Source: Oxalobacteraceae bacterium UBA6704 (GTDB taxonomy: Bacteria; Pseudomonadota; Gammaproteobacteria; Burkholderiales; Burkholderiaceae_D). Taken from it: a stretch of 64,000 nucleotides of DNA. Position 1 is the stretch's first letter, and the number at the start of each line of letters is the position of its first letter. The DNA is taken from positions 4,215 to 68,214 of the forward strand of contig DKJA01000130.1 in NCBI GenBank assembly GCA_002454505.1, given 5' to 3'. Both the position numbers and the translations under genes were made by a program. Shown here in pieces: positions 51,115 through 58,105 of this stretch. The notes beneath the pieces were generated by a model that worked only from the letters and a program-made list of their open reading frames with translations, searched no databases and was not told the origin of the DNA.

Positions 51115-51198
51115 GCCTTGCCTCTTCCTTGTGTCTGGTAAGCTTCACCCGATGGCCAAAGTGTATGCGGCTTTCCCAATGAGGTTAAGAGTGATTGG

Positions 51199-51222
51199 GT
51201 AAAGTTTGTAACACATTGTAAT
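51199..51222. promoter_or_regulatory. Candidate OmpR-type binding site (three GTAA half-sites)
   Basis: GTAAA at 51199, GTAAC at 51208 and GTAAT at 51218 are spaced 9-10 bases apart in the same direction, about one helical turn, the layout of binding sites of OmpR/PhoB-family regulators. It lies 77 bases upstream of ompR, in the divergent gap. It may be autoregulatory. Not tested. Confidence 0.4.
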
Positions 51223-51298
51223 GGGTGTCCGACCGCGCGCCCCATCGGCCATTAAGACGTTACCATAGCGACATGGTTCTGACAATTCCAACAGCCTT

Positions 51299-52075
51299 AT
51301 GACCACTACATCGACTGAATCCGGCAACACTTCAAACAACAGCGCCAGTAATGGTGGCCACCAGGCCAAGATCATGGTGGTGGACGACGACGTCCGCCTG
51401 CGCGACCTGCTGCGCCGCTATCTGACCGAACAGGGCTTCAACGTGTTCACCGCGGAAAACGCGACGGCCATGAACAAGCTGTGGCTGCGCGAGCGCTACG
51501 ACCTGCTGGTGCTCGACCTGATGCTGCCCGGCGAGGATGGCCTGTCGATCTGCCGCCGCCTGCGCGGCGCCGGCGACCAGACGCCGATCATCATGCTGAC
51601 CGCCAAGGGCGAGGACGTGGACCGCATCGTCGGCCTGGAAATGGGCGCCGACGACTACCTGCCGAAGCCGTTCAACCCGCGCGAGCTGGTGGCCCGCATC
51701 GGCGCCGTACTGCGCCGCAAGGCGCCGGACGAAATCCCCGGTGCGCCGTCGGAAACTCCGCAGACCTTCGAGTTCGGCCAGTTCGTGCTGGACCTGGGCA
51801 CCCGCACGCTGAAGAAGAACGGCGACACGGTGCCGCTGACCACCGGCGAATTCTCCGTGCTGAAAGTGTTTGCCCGCCATGCGCGGCAGCCGCTGTCGCG
51901 CGAGAAGCTGATGGAACTGGCCCGCGGCCGCGAATACGAAGTGTTCGACCGCTCGCTGGACGTGCAGATCTCCCGGCTGCGCAAGCTGATCGAACCGGAT
52001 CCGTCCAGCCCGCTGTACATCCAGACCGTCTGGGGCCTGGGCTATGTGTTCATCCCGGAGGGCCAACCGCGCTGA
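51299..52075 (+). CDS. ompR: Response regulator OmpR
   Basis: 258 residues. A receiver domain with phospho-acceptor D73 (YDLLVLDLMLPGEDG) and K in YLPKPFNPRELVARI is followed by a winged-helix DNA-binding domain (PLTTGEFSVLKVFARHARQPLSREKL). The preceding in-frame residues (MTTTSTESGNTSNNSASNGG) form a Ser/Thr/Asn-rich leader before MVVDDDVRLRDLL. It is followed 21 bases later by envZ, the sensor kinase. Confidence 0.93.
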   Translation: MTTTSTESGNTSNNSASNGGHQAKIMVVDDDVRLRDLLRRYLTEQGFNVFTAENATAMNKLWLRERYDLLVLDLMLPGEDGLSICRRLRGAGDQTPIIMLTAKGEDVDRIVGLEMGADDYLPKPFNPRELVARIGAVLRRKAPDEIPGAPSETPQTFEFGQFVLDLGTRTLKKNGDTVPLTTGEFSVLKVFARHARQPLSREKLMELARGREYEVFDRSLDVQISRLRKLIEPDPSSPLYIQTVWGLGYVFIPEGQPR

Positions 52076-52096
52076 CGCGCGCACCGTCTGCCCCGC

Positions 52097-53452
52097 ATGA
52101 ATCTGCTGCGTTCCCTTGCGCCGGCCCGCCTCAAGAGCGGGCTGTTCTGGCGCACCTTCCTGCTGCTCGGTGTGCTGACGACGCTGTCGCTGACGTCGTG
52201 GATCGGCATGTACAACTACGTCCAGCGCGAACCGCAGGCCCAGCAGCTGGCCGCGCAGGTGATCTCCGTGGTGACCATCACGCGCGCCGCGCTGACGCAC
52301 TCGGCACCGGAACTGCGCACCGAGCTGCTGTTCGAGCTCGTGTCGAACGAAGGCATCCGCGTCTTCCTGCTGGAAGAAGACGACAAGATCGATCCGCCGC
52401 CCGACAACGCGCTGATGCCGGACATCGAAGCCCTCGTCAAGGCCAAGCTGGGCAAGGACACCCGCTTCTCCGCCCGCGTCAACGGCATGCGCGGCTTCTG
52501 GGTCAGTTTCAAGATCGACGACGACCAGTACTGGCTGATGCTGGAACGCGAACGCATCTCCGGCCTGACGGGAGTGCAGTGGCTGGGCTGGGCCGCCGTG
52601 GTGTCGCTGGTGTCGCTGCTGGGCGCCGCGCTGATCTCCAGCCTCGTCAACGCGCCGCTGCGCCGCCTTACCGCCGCGGCACGCGCGATCGCGCAGGGCC
52701 GCCGCCCCACCCGGCTGCCGGAAAAGGGGCCGCAGGAGATCCGCCAGGCCAACCGCAGCTTCAACCAGATGGTCGACGACCTGCAGCAGGTCGAATCGGA
52801 CCGCGCCGTGATCCTGGCCGGCATCTCGCACGACCTGCGCACGCCGCTCACGCGCATGCAGCTGGAAGTGGAGATGGCCGACCTGCACCCGGATGCGCGC
52901 GAAGGCATGCAGTCCGATATCGCCCAGATGGACGCGATCATTGCCCAGTTCCTCGATTACGCCAAGCCCACCGAGGCGGCCAGCTTCGTCAACGTGGACG
53001 TCAGCGCGATGCTGCAGGAAGTGGCGCACGAGGTGTCGCGCCTGCCGGACGTGAAAGTCATTACCGACATCGCGCCGGACGCGCAGGTGCGCGGCAACGG
53101 CACCGACCTGAAGCGCGTGATCCACAACCTGATCGAGAACGCGCGCCGCTACGGCAAGACGCCCGGCACGGACCTGGCCGAGATCGACATCCGCTGCACC
53201 GTGCGGGGCATGCACACGGCCAAGCGCGTGACGATCGAAGTGCAGGACCACGGCGTCGGCGTGCCGCCGGAACGGATGGCCGAACTGCTGAAACCGTTCA
53301 CGCGGCTCGACACGGCGCGCGGCCAGGCCAACGGCGCCGGACTGGGCCTGGCAATCGTCGAGCGCGTGCTGCAACGGCACGACGCCGAGCTGCAGCTGGG
53401 TAACCGCGACGGCGGCGGGCTGCTGATCCAGATCTCGATGGAAGCCATTTAA
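52097..53452 (+). CDS. envZ: Osmosensor histidine kinase EnvZ
   Basis: 451 residues. Two membrane helices (about residues 18-38 and 160-180) surround a periplasmic domain. A HAMP domain follows, then the HisKA box with H245 (GISHDLRTPLTRMQLEVEM) and the HATPase domain (DHGVGVPPERM, GAGLGLAIVERVL). It phosphorylates OmpR. The downstream palindromic repeat is five bases after the stop. Confidence 0.93.
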   Translation: MNLLRSLAPARLKSGLFWRTFLLLGVLTTLSLTSWIGMYNYVQREPQAQQLAAQVISVVTITRAALTHSAPELRTELLFELVSNEGIRVFLLEEDDKIDPPPDNALMPDIEALVKAKLGKDTRFSARVNGMRGFWVSFKIDDDQYWLMLERERISGLTGVQWLGWAAVVSLVSLLGAALISSLVNAPLRRLTAAARAIAQGRRPTRLPEKGPQEIRQANRSFNQMVDDLQQVESDRAVILAGISHDLRTPLTRMQLEVEMADLHPDAREGMQSDIAQMDAIIAQFLDYAKPTEAASFVNVDVSAMLQEVAHEVSRLPDVKVITDIAPDAQVRGNGTDLKRVIHNLIENARRYGKTPGTDLAEIDIRCTVRGMHTAKRVTIEVQDHGVGVPPERMAELLKPFTRLDTARGQANGAGLGLAIVERVLQRHDAELQLGNRDGGGLLIQISMEAI

Positions 53453-53457
53453 CGGTT

Positions 53458-53486
53458 GGGGACTGTCCCCGCAGGGGACCGTCCCC
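53458..53486. repeat. Single GGGACnGTCCC repeat unit
   Basis: GGGGACTGTCCCC and GGGGACCGTCCCC around GCA, followed by the CTCGGTTG edge. It lies just after envZ and about 80 bases before the ECF42 promoter motif. Confidence 0.85.
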
Positions 53487-53566
53487 TCGGTTGCAGTTTC
53501 GCAGCGTTTCGCCGACAGTCGTGCCAAGTCAGGCTTAGGGGACGCCGCAATATATTTTATTGTGTT

Positions 53567-53593
53567 TGTCGATCTGGCATTTCCCCATTCGTC
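53567..53593 (+). promoter_or_regulatory. Candidate ECF42 promoter of the VOC-YciI-sigma operon
   Basis: TGTCGA at 53567-53572, then a 17-base spacer and CGTC at 53590-53593. From memory, published ECF42 targets have TGTCGA at -35 and CGA/TC at -10. It stands 56 bases upstream of the first gene of the operon that encodes the ECF42 factor itself, so it points to autoregulation. Confidence 0.55.
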
Positions 53594-53648
53594 GTGCAAG
53601 GATGGAAGGGCAGTCAGCACTTCCATCCCACGATGAAGGAGACACGCC

Positions 53649-54137
53649 ATGAGCACCAGCAACAAAATTCCCGAAGGCACGCACAGCATCACGCCGCACC
53701 TCGTCTGCCGGAATGCGGCCGACGCCATCGAGTTCTACAAGAAAGCATTCGGCGCCACCGAACTGGCGCGCATCCCCGTGCCGGACGGCAGCGGCAAGCT
53801 GATGCACGCGATGATCCGCATCGGCGACTCGCACGTGATGCTGGTCGACGAAATGCGCGAATGGAACTGCGTCGGCCCGCAGGACCTGGCCGGCTCGCCC
53901 GTCACGCTGCACCATTATGTGGAAGATGTCGACAGCGCCTTCCAGCGCGCCATCGATGCCGGCGGCACGGCCAGGATGCCGCCGCAGGACATGTTCTGGG
54001 GCGACCGCTACGGCGTGCTGCGCGACCCGTTCGGCCATATGTGGTCGCTGGCCACCCATGTGCGCGACGTCAGTCCTGAAGAAGCGCTGGCCGGCTCGAA
54101 GGAGATGTTCGCCAACTGTCCCGAACCGCAGGCCTGA
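53649..54137 (+). CDS. VOC-family (glyoxalase/PhnB-like) protein
   Basis: 162 residues. It starts with THSITPHLVCRNAADAIEFYKKAFGATELARI, the usual VOC fold beginning, and has LMHAMIRIGDSHVMLVDE and MFWGDRYGVLRDPFGHMW near the end with a metal-binding-like Glu/His arrangement. Members of this PhnB-like group are commonly encoded next to ECF42 factors. The substrate is unknown. The ribosome site AAGGAG is strong. It is the first gene of the operon. Confidence 0.85.
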   Translation: MSTSNKIPEGTHSITPHLVCRNAADAIEFYKKAFGATELARIPVPDGSGKLMHAMIRIGDSHVMLVDEMREWNCVGPQDLAGSPVTLHHYVEDVDSAFQRAIDAGGTARMPPQDMFWGDRYGVLRDPFGHMWSLATHVRDVSPEEALAGSKEMFANCPEPQA

Positions 54138-54147
54138 GGAGAGCGGC

Positions 54148-54567
54148 ATGCGCTGCATGATCATCGTCAAGGCCAATGCCAACAGCGAAGCGGGCCGGAT
54201 GCCCTCCACCGCCATGCTCGAAGCGATGGGCCGCTACAACGAGGAGCTCGTCAATGCGGGCATCCTGCTGGCGGGCGAAGGCCTGCATCCCAGCTCGGCC
54301 GGTGTGCGCGTGCGCTTCGACGGCGGCGAACGCACCGTCGTCGACGGCCCGTTCGCCGCGACGCAGGAGCTGATTGCCGGCTTCTGGCTGATTCAGGTAA
54401 AGTCGCGTGAAGAAGCAGTCGAGTGGGTCAGGCGCGCGCCGATGCAGGATGGCGACGTGCTGGAAATCCGCCAGGTGTTCGAGACGGAAGACTTCGGTGC
54501 CGAGCTGACGCCGGCGCTGCGCGAACAGGAGGACCGGCTGCGCGATCGGGTTGGCGGCACCGCCTGA
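54148..54567 (+). CDS. YciI (DGPF) family protein
   Basis: 139 residues, cytoplasmic. The start is MRCMIIVKANANSEAG, and VVDGPFAATQELIAGFWLIQVKSREEA carries the DGPF signature of the family, followed by a His/Asp-like pair of the YciI fold. Genes of this family are a standard partner of ECF42 sigma factors. Function unknown. Starts 10 bases after the VOC gene, with GAGGAGAG upstream. Confidence 0.9.
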   Translation: MRCMIIVKANANSEAGRMPSTAMLEAMGRYNEELVNAGILLAGEGLHPSSAGVRVRFDGGERTVVDGPFAATQELIAGFWLIQVKSREEAVEWVRRAPMQDGDVLEIRQVFETEDFGAELTPALREQEDRLRDRVGGTA

Positions 54568-54585
54568 CATCACAAGGAGCATGCG

Positions 54586-55290
54586 ATGCATTTCATGGTG
54601 ATACGGCGCGCCGGCAACGGCTCGGAAAGCCCGGCCTTTCCGCCGCCGCCCCTGCTGGACGCCGTGCCCGCCGCGCGCTGGCTGCTGCCCAGCGACCGCG
54701 GCGCGCGGCTGGCCAAATCCGCCGCTGGCTGGACCATCCGCGACGGCCCCTTCCCTGCCGGCGAACTGATTGCCGGCTTCACCATCATCGAAGCCGCGTC
54801 GAAAGCCGCCGCGCTGGCATGGGCGCAACAGTGGCCGGTGGCGGACGGCGAAGGCAACGTGGTCATCGAAGTGCGCGAAGCCGGCTGCTCCGGCGGCTGC
54901 GCGGGTTTCGATACCGAGGCCGAGGCGCAGCTGACGCCCTACCTGGTGCTGCTGAAATCGAACCGCGACCACGAGGAGGACGTGCCGGTACCGCCGGCCG
55001 TCATCGACCGCATGATGCAGCGCAATCGCGAGGGCGTCGCCGCCGGCATCGTGCTGGCCGGCGAGGGATTGCAGCCGTCGGCGAAGGGGGCGCGCGTCAA
55101 ATTCGACAAGGGCCGGCCGACCGTCGTCGATGGCCCGTTCACCGAAATCAAGGAACTGATCGCCGGCTTCTGGCTGATCCAGGCGGCCACGCGGCAGCAG
55201 GCGTACGACTGGGTCATGGACTATCCGTATCCGCTGGGGCCCGACGTCGAGATCGAGTTGCGCGAAGTCTACCGAAGCGCCGCCCGATGA
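54586..55290 (+). CDS. Tandem YciI (DGPF) domain protein
   Basis: 234 residues, made of two YciI domains. The first has IRDGPFPAGELIAGFTIIEA (about residue 50) and the second VVDGPFTEIKELIAGFWLIQA (about residue 181). The second starts PYLVLLKSNRDHEED near residue 118. The first copy is more divergent, with a Pro-rich leader (FPPPPLLDAVPAAR). It is 18 bases after the previous YciI gene and overlaps the sigma factor start by four bases (ATGA). Confidence 0.88.
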   Translation: MHFMVIRRAGNGSESPAFPPPPLLDAVPAARWLLPSDRGARLAKSAAGWTIRDGPFPAGELIAGFTIIEAASKAAALAWAQQWPVADGEGNVVIEVREAGCSGGCAGFDTEAEAQLTPYLVLLKSNRDHEEDVPVPPAVIDRMMQRNREGVAAGIVLAGEGLQPSAKGARVKFDKGRPTVVDGPFTEIKELIAGFWLIQAATRQQAYDWVMDYPYPLGPDVEIELREVYRSAAR

Positions 55291-56591
55291 CCACGAGCGT
55301 GCACCGCACCGTCGAAGCGGTCTGGCGCATCGAAGCGGCCAAGATCATCGGGGCGCTGGCGCGGCTGCTGCGCGACGTGGGCCTGGCCGAAGAAATGGCG
55401 CAGGAAGCGCTCGTCGCCGCGCTGGAAACGTGGCCCGTCAACGGCATGCCCGACCAGCCCGCCGCGTGGCTGATGGCCACCGCCAAAAACCGCGCGTTCG
55501 ACCATCTGCGGCACCGCAAGCTCGCGCACGACAAGGAGCCCGCGCTGGCGTATGAACTGGAAGGCGTGCTGGCCGACGCCGCGCCCGACCTCGACCGCGC
55601 GCTGGAGAACCGCATCGGCGACGACCTGCTGCGCCTCGTCTTCATCGCCTGCCATCCCGTGTTGCCGCCGGAAGGCCGGCTGGCACTGACGCTGCGCCTG
55701 CTGGGCGGCCTGACCACGGAGGAAATCGCCCGCGCCTTCCTGGTGCAGGAGTCCACCGTGGCGCAGCGCATCGTGCGCGCCAAGCGCACGCTGGCCGAAG
55801 CGCGGGTGCCGTTCGAGGTGCCGGCGGGCCATGAGCTGGTGCAGCGGCTGGCCTCCGTGCTGCAGGTGATCTACCTGATCTACAACGAAGGCTATGCGGC
55901 CAGCGCGGGCGCCGACTGGATGCGCCCGGCCCTGTGCGACGAGGCGCTGCGGCTGGGCCGCGTGCTGGCCGGGCTGATGCCGCACGAAGACGAAGTCCAC
56001 GGGCTGGTGGCTTTGATGGAGATCCAGTCGTCGCGCGCGCGGGCCCGGCTCGATGCGGGCGGCGCGCCGATCCTGCTGCTGGAGCAGGACCGCTCGCGCT
56101 GGGACCAGCTGCTGATCCGCCGCGGCCTGGCCGCACTGGAACGGGCCGGCCTGGTGAGCGCGCAGCGTGGCAGGAATCTCGGCCCGTACGCGCTGCAGGC
56201 GTCGATCGCGGCCTGCCATGCGCGGGCCATCACGGCCGACCAGACGGACTGGCACCGCATCGCCGCGCTGTACGACGCCCTGGCGCAGCTGGCGCCGTCG
56301 CCCGTCGTCGAACTCAATCGCGCGGTGGCACTGGCGATGGCGTTCGGTCCCGCAGCGGGGCTGGAACTGGTGGACAGCCTGCGGGATGAACCGGCGCTGC
56401 GCCACTACCACCTGTTGCCCAGCGTGCGCGGCGACTTCCTGTTCAAGCTGGGACGGCTGGACGAGGCGCGCGCCGAATTCGAACGCGCCGCGCAGCTGAC
56501 GCAGAACCAGCGGGAGCAAACGTTGCTGCTCTCGCGGGCCGCGAACTGTCAGGGCAGTTCGCGTTTACCTTCAGTACGCGTGCGCACGTAG
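55287..56591 (+). CDS. ECF42-type RNA polymerase sigma factor with C-terminal extension
   Basis: 434 residues. Sigma region 2 is near the start (VGLAEEMAQEALVAALETWP, PAAWLMATAKNRAFDHLR) and region 4 is GLTTEEIARAFLVQESTVAQRIVRAKRTL. About 240 further residues form a helical TPR-like extension (TDWHRIAALYDALAQLAPSPVVELNRAVAL), the hallmark of group ECF42, in place of an anti-sigma factor. It overlaps the tandem YciI gene by four bases and its 3' end overlaps the GFA gene on the other strand by 43 bases. Confidence 0.92.
   Translation: MTTSVHRTVEAVWRIEAAKIIGALARLLRDVGLAEEMAQEALVAALETWPVNGMPDQPAAWLMATAKNRAFDHLRHRKLAHDKEPALAYELEGVLADAAPDLDRALENRIGDDLLRLVFIACHPVLPPEGRLALTLRLLGGLTTEEIARAFLVQESTVAQRIVRAKRTLAEARVPFEVPAGHELVQRLASVLQVIYLIYNEGYAASAGADWMRPALCDEALRLGRVLAGLMPHEDEVHGLVALMEIQSSRARARLDAGGAPILLLEQDRSRWDQLLIRRGLAALERAGLVSAQRGRNLGPYALQASIAACHARAITADQTDWHRIAALYDALAQLAPSPVVELNRAVALAMAFGPAAGLELVDSLRDEPALRHYHLLPSVRGDFLFKLGRLDEARAEFERAAQLTQNQREQTLLLSRAANCQGSSRLPSVRVRT
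56541..56562. terminator. Hairpin in the overlapping 3' ends of ECF42 and GFA genes
   Basis: GCGAACTG pairs perfectly with CAGTTCGC around TCAGGG, followed by GTTTA. It lies in the region where both convergent genes end, so it is a candidate bidirectional terminator, though without a long T run. Confidence 0.45.
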
Positions 56592-56962
56592 CGCGGCAGC
56601 ATGTCGGCCAGCTGCAACCAGCGCAGGTGGCTTTCCATGTGCGTGTGGTCGCCGGGCGGCAGCGCGTCCGGGTCGTCGAGGCTGGCGGTGGTGATGTCCA
56701 GCTCGGCCGGGTAGCGTTCGTTCTCGAACGTCAGCGGCGTGCCGCACGTGCCGCAGAAGCGCCGGATGATGCCCGGGCTGGAGCGGTACACGGCGGGCGC
56801 GCCGGCCGTGTAGCGGATGCCGCCGACCGGTACGGAGAACCAGGCCACGCAAGGCGCGCCGGCGGCGCGGCGGCACATCGTGCAGTGGCACAGCGTGCTG
56901 TTGAACGGCGCCGCCGTGACGACATAGCGCACGGCGCCGCAGAAGCAGCCACCCTGGTGCAT
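56549..56962 (-). CDS. GFA-family (glutathione-dependent formaldehyde-activating-like) protein
   Basis: 137 residues. Zinc-binding cysteines are C6 and C8 (GGCFCGAV), the TLCHCTMCRRAAG group and RRFCGTCGTPLTF. This is the layout of the GFA/CENP-V fold. Despite the name most members have no proven formaldehyde role. It is convergent and overlaps the sigma factor. The ATG is five bases after the Imm26-like gene. Confidence 0.9.
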   Translation of the reverse strand: MHQGGCFCGAVRYVVTAAPFNSTLCHCTMCRRAAGAPCVAWFSVPVGGIRYTAGAPAVYRSSPGIIRRFCGTCGTPLTFENERYPAELDITTASLDDPDALPPGDHTHMESHLRWLQLADMLPRYVRTRTEGKRELP

Positions 56963-56967
56963 GCTTG

Positions 56968-57423
56968 TCACTCCAATAGTTTGGTGAGCAGCAGCTCGGT
57001 GGAACCATAGCCGTACAGCGAGTCGCTCTCCAGGCCGTCCGTTTCGTACGGCACGGAGATTTCCCGTTCCGGCTTGGCGGGATCGTCCGCGTAGGTGGCC
57101 TGCCACGCCCGCTTCAATGCATCGGAGCGGCGGATGAACACGGGCACCGGCCAGTCGCTGCGGGCGAACCCTTCGGCGTCGCCCAGCACGGGCCAGCGGC
57201 CGTTGGCCAGCGCCATGTCGCCGGTGCGGATGGCTTTCAGCGCATCGCCGGCGCGCAGCGACTGCACATCGGCCAGCGTGGGCACCGTGGCCCGCTTCGG
57301 CCCGAACAGGTAGGCCAGCATGATCTTCCCCTGCGGCGACATGCGGGCCACCAGCCCCGCCGCAAAACCGCCGTGATTCAATGGCACGGCAAACCAGCTT
57401 CCTTCGTGATACGGTTGCTTCAT
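56968..57423 (-). CDS. Imm26-family immunity-like protein
   Basis: 151 residues, cytoplasmic. The pattern EGSWFAVPLNHGGFAAGLVAR, then GKIMLAYLFGPKRATVPTL, matches the Imm26 immunity family that I recall from toxin-antitoxin-like polymorphic systems. No toxin gene is next to it, so it is an orphan immunity gene or has another role. It lies five bases before the GFA gene. Family match is from memory. Confidence 0.7.
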   Translation of the reverse strand: MKQPYHEGSWFAVPLNHGGFAAGLVARMSPQGKIMLAYLFGPKRATVPTLADVQSLRAGDALKAIRTGDMALANGRWPVLGDAEGFARSDWPVPVFIRRSDALKRAWQATYADDPAKPEREISVPYETDGLESDSLYGYGSTELLLTKLLE

Positions 57424-57502
57424 TCAATTCCCTTGTCGTTGGTACGCCGGCGGTGCGTCGAGCGCAGCGCTCCCCGGTACCGGGTCGGGTGGGTCCCCGA
57501 TC

Positions 57503-57835
57503 TCAGATCTTTTCGTCATAGTGAAACTGCGCGGCGATCGGGCCGGCCTTGAACAGCACGTCGCGCAGTTCCTTGTCCAGCTTCGGATCGCGGCGGCGCA
57601 TCCATTCCAGCAGCATGGCCACGTGCTTGCGCGTGGTATCGCGCTGGCTCGCCATCACCAGTTTCAGCTCCGGATCGGTGCACGCCTCGATGCGCTGGTT
57701 GGATGTGTCCAGCGTGCCCAGCCTGTCGATCAGCGAGGTCAGCGCGCGGTGCATGTCCAGCAGCGGCGCATTGAGCTGCTCGCGCGGCTCGCTCAGTTCC
57801 CCGGCACTCAGTTCCCCAGCATGTCCCTGCGTCAT
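57503..57835 (-). CDS. Encapsulated-ferritin-like protein lacking most metal ligands
   Basis: 110 residues, helical. It aligns without gaps, from memory, to the encapsulin-associated ferritin EncFtn of Rhodospirillum rubrum: DMHRALTSL, NQRIEACTDPELKLV, HVAMLLEWMRRRDPK and KELRDVLFKAGPIA. Iron-site residues have changed: the EncFtn E32 position is R38, E62 is T68, E34 is G40 and W38/Y39 are T44/S45; only H65 (H71 here) is kept. Ferroxidase activity is thus unlikely. The C-terminal encapsulation tail is absent and no encapsulin gene is seen. Confidence 0.75.
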   Translation of the reverse strand: MTQGHAGELSAGELSEPREQLNAPLLDMHRALTSLIDRLGTLDTSNQRIEACTDPELKLVMASQRDTTRKHVAMLLEWMRRRDPKLDKELRDVLFKAGPIAAQFHYDEKI

Positions 57836-57962
57836 GGCCTCATCTCCTTCACGGCAAAGTGCCGATTATCCGGTACATCGCGCGCTTATGCCATGTTTCC
57901 GCAAGTTTAACCTTTGCCTGCCCCGGATGGCGCACGGCATTGCAACTGTGGTAAGCTTGCCG

Positions 57963-58035
57963 TTCGCTAGGGGTCCTGGAACGCGTTTCCGGGTGAGAGA
58001 TACCCTTCGTACCTGATCTGGATAATGCCAGCGAA
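57963..58035 (+). promoter_or_regulatory. TPP (THI-box) riboswitch
   Basis: The aptamer starts TTCGCTAGGGGTCC and ends CTGATCTGGATAATGCCAGC. The central piece GGGTGAGAGATACCCTTCG is the highly conserved TPP-binding core. The closing stem P1 pairs TTCGCT (57963-57968) with AGCGAA (58030-58035). It lies 70 bases upstream of the TonB receptor and would reduce its expression when thiamine diphosphate is plentiful. The expression platform is not obvious to me. Confidence 0.93.
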
Positions 58036-58105
58036 GGAAAGCGCAAAGCCGTGTTCTCCCCTCTTTGAGTGCTCCCCGCCGCTGGTGCCGTTCCGGTCCA
58101 CCACA

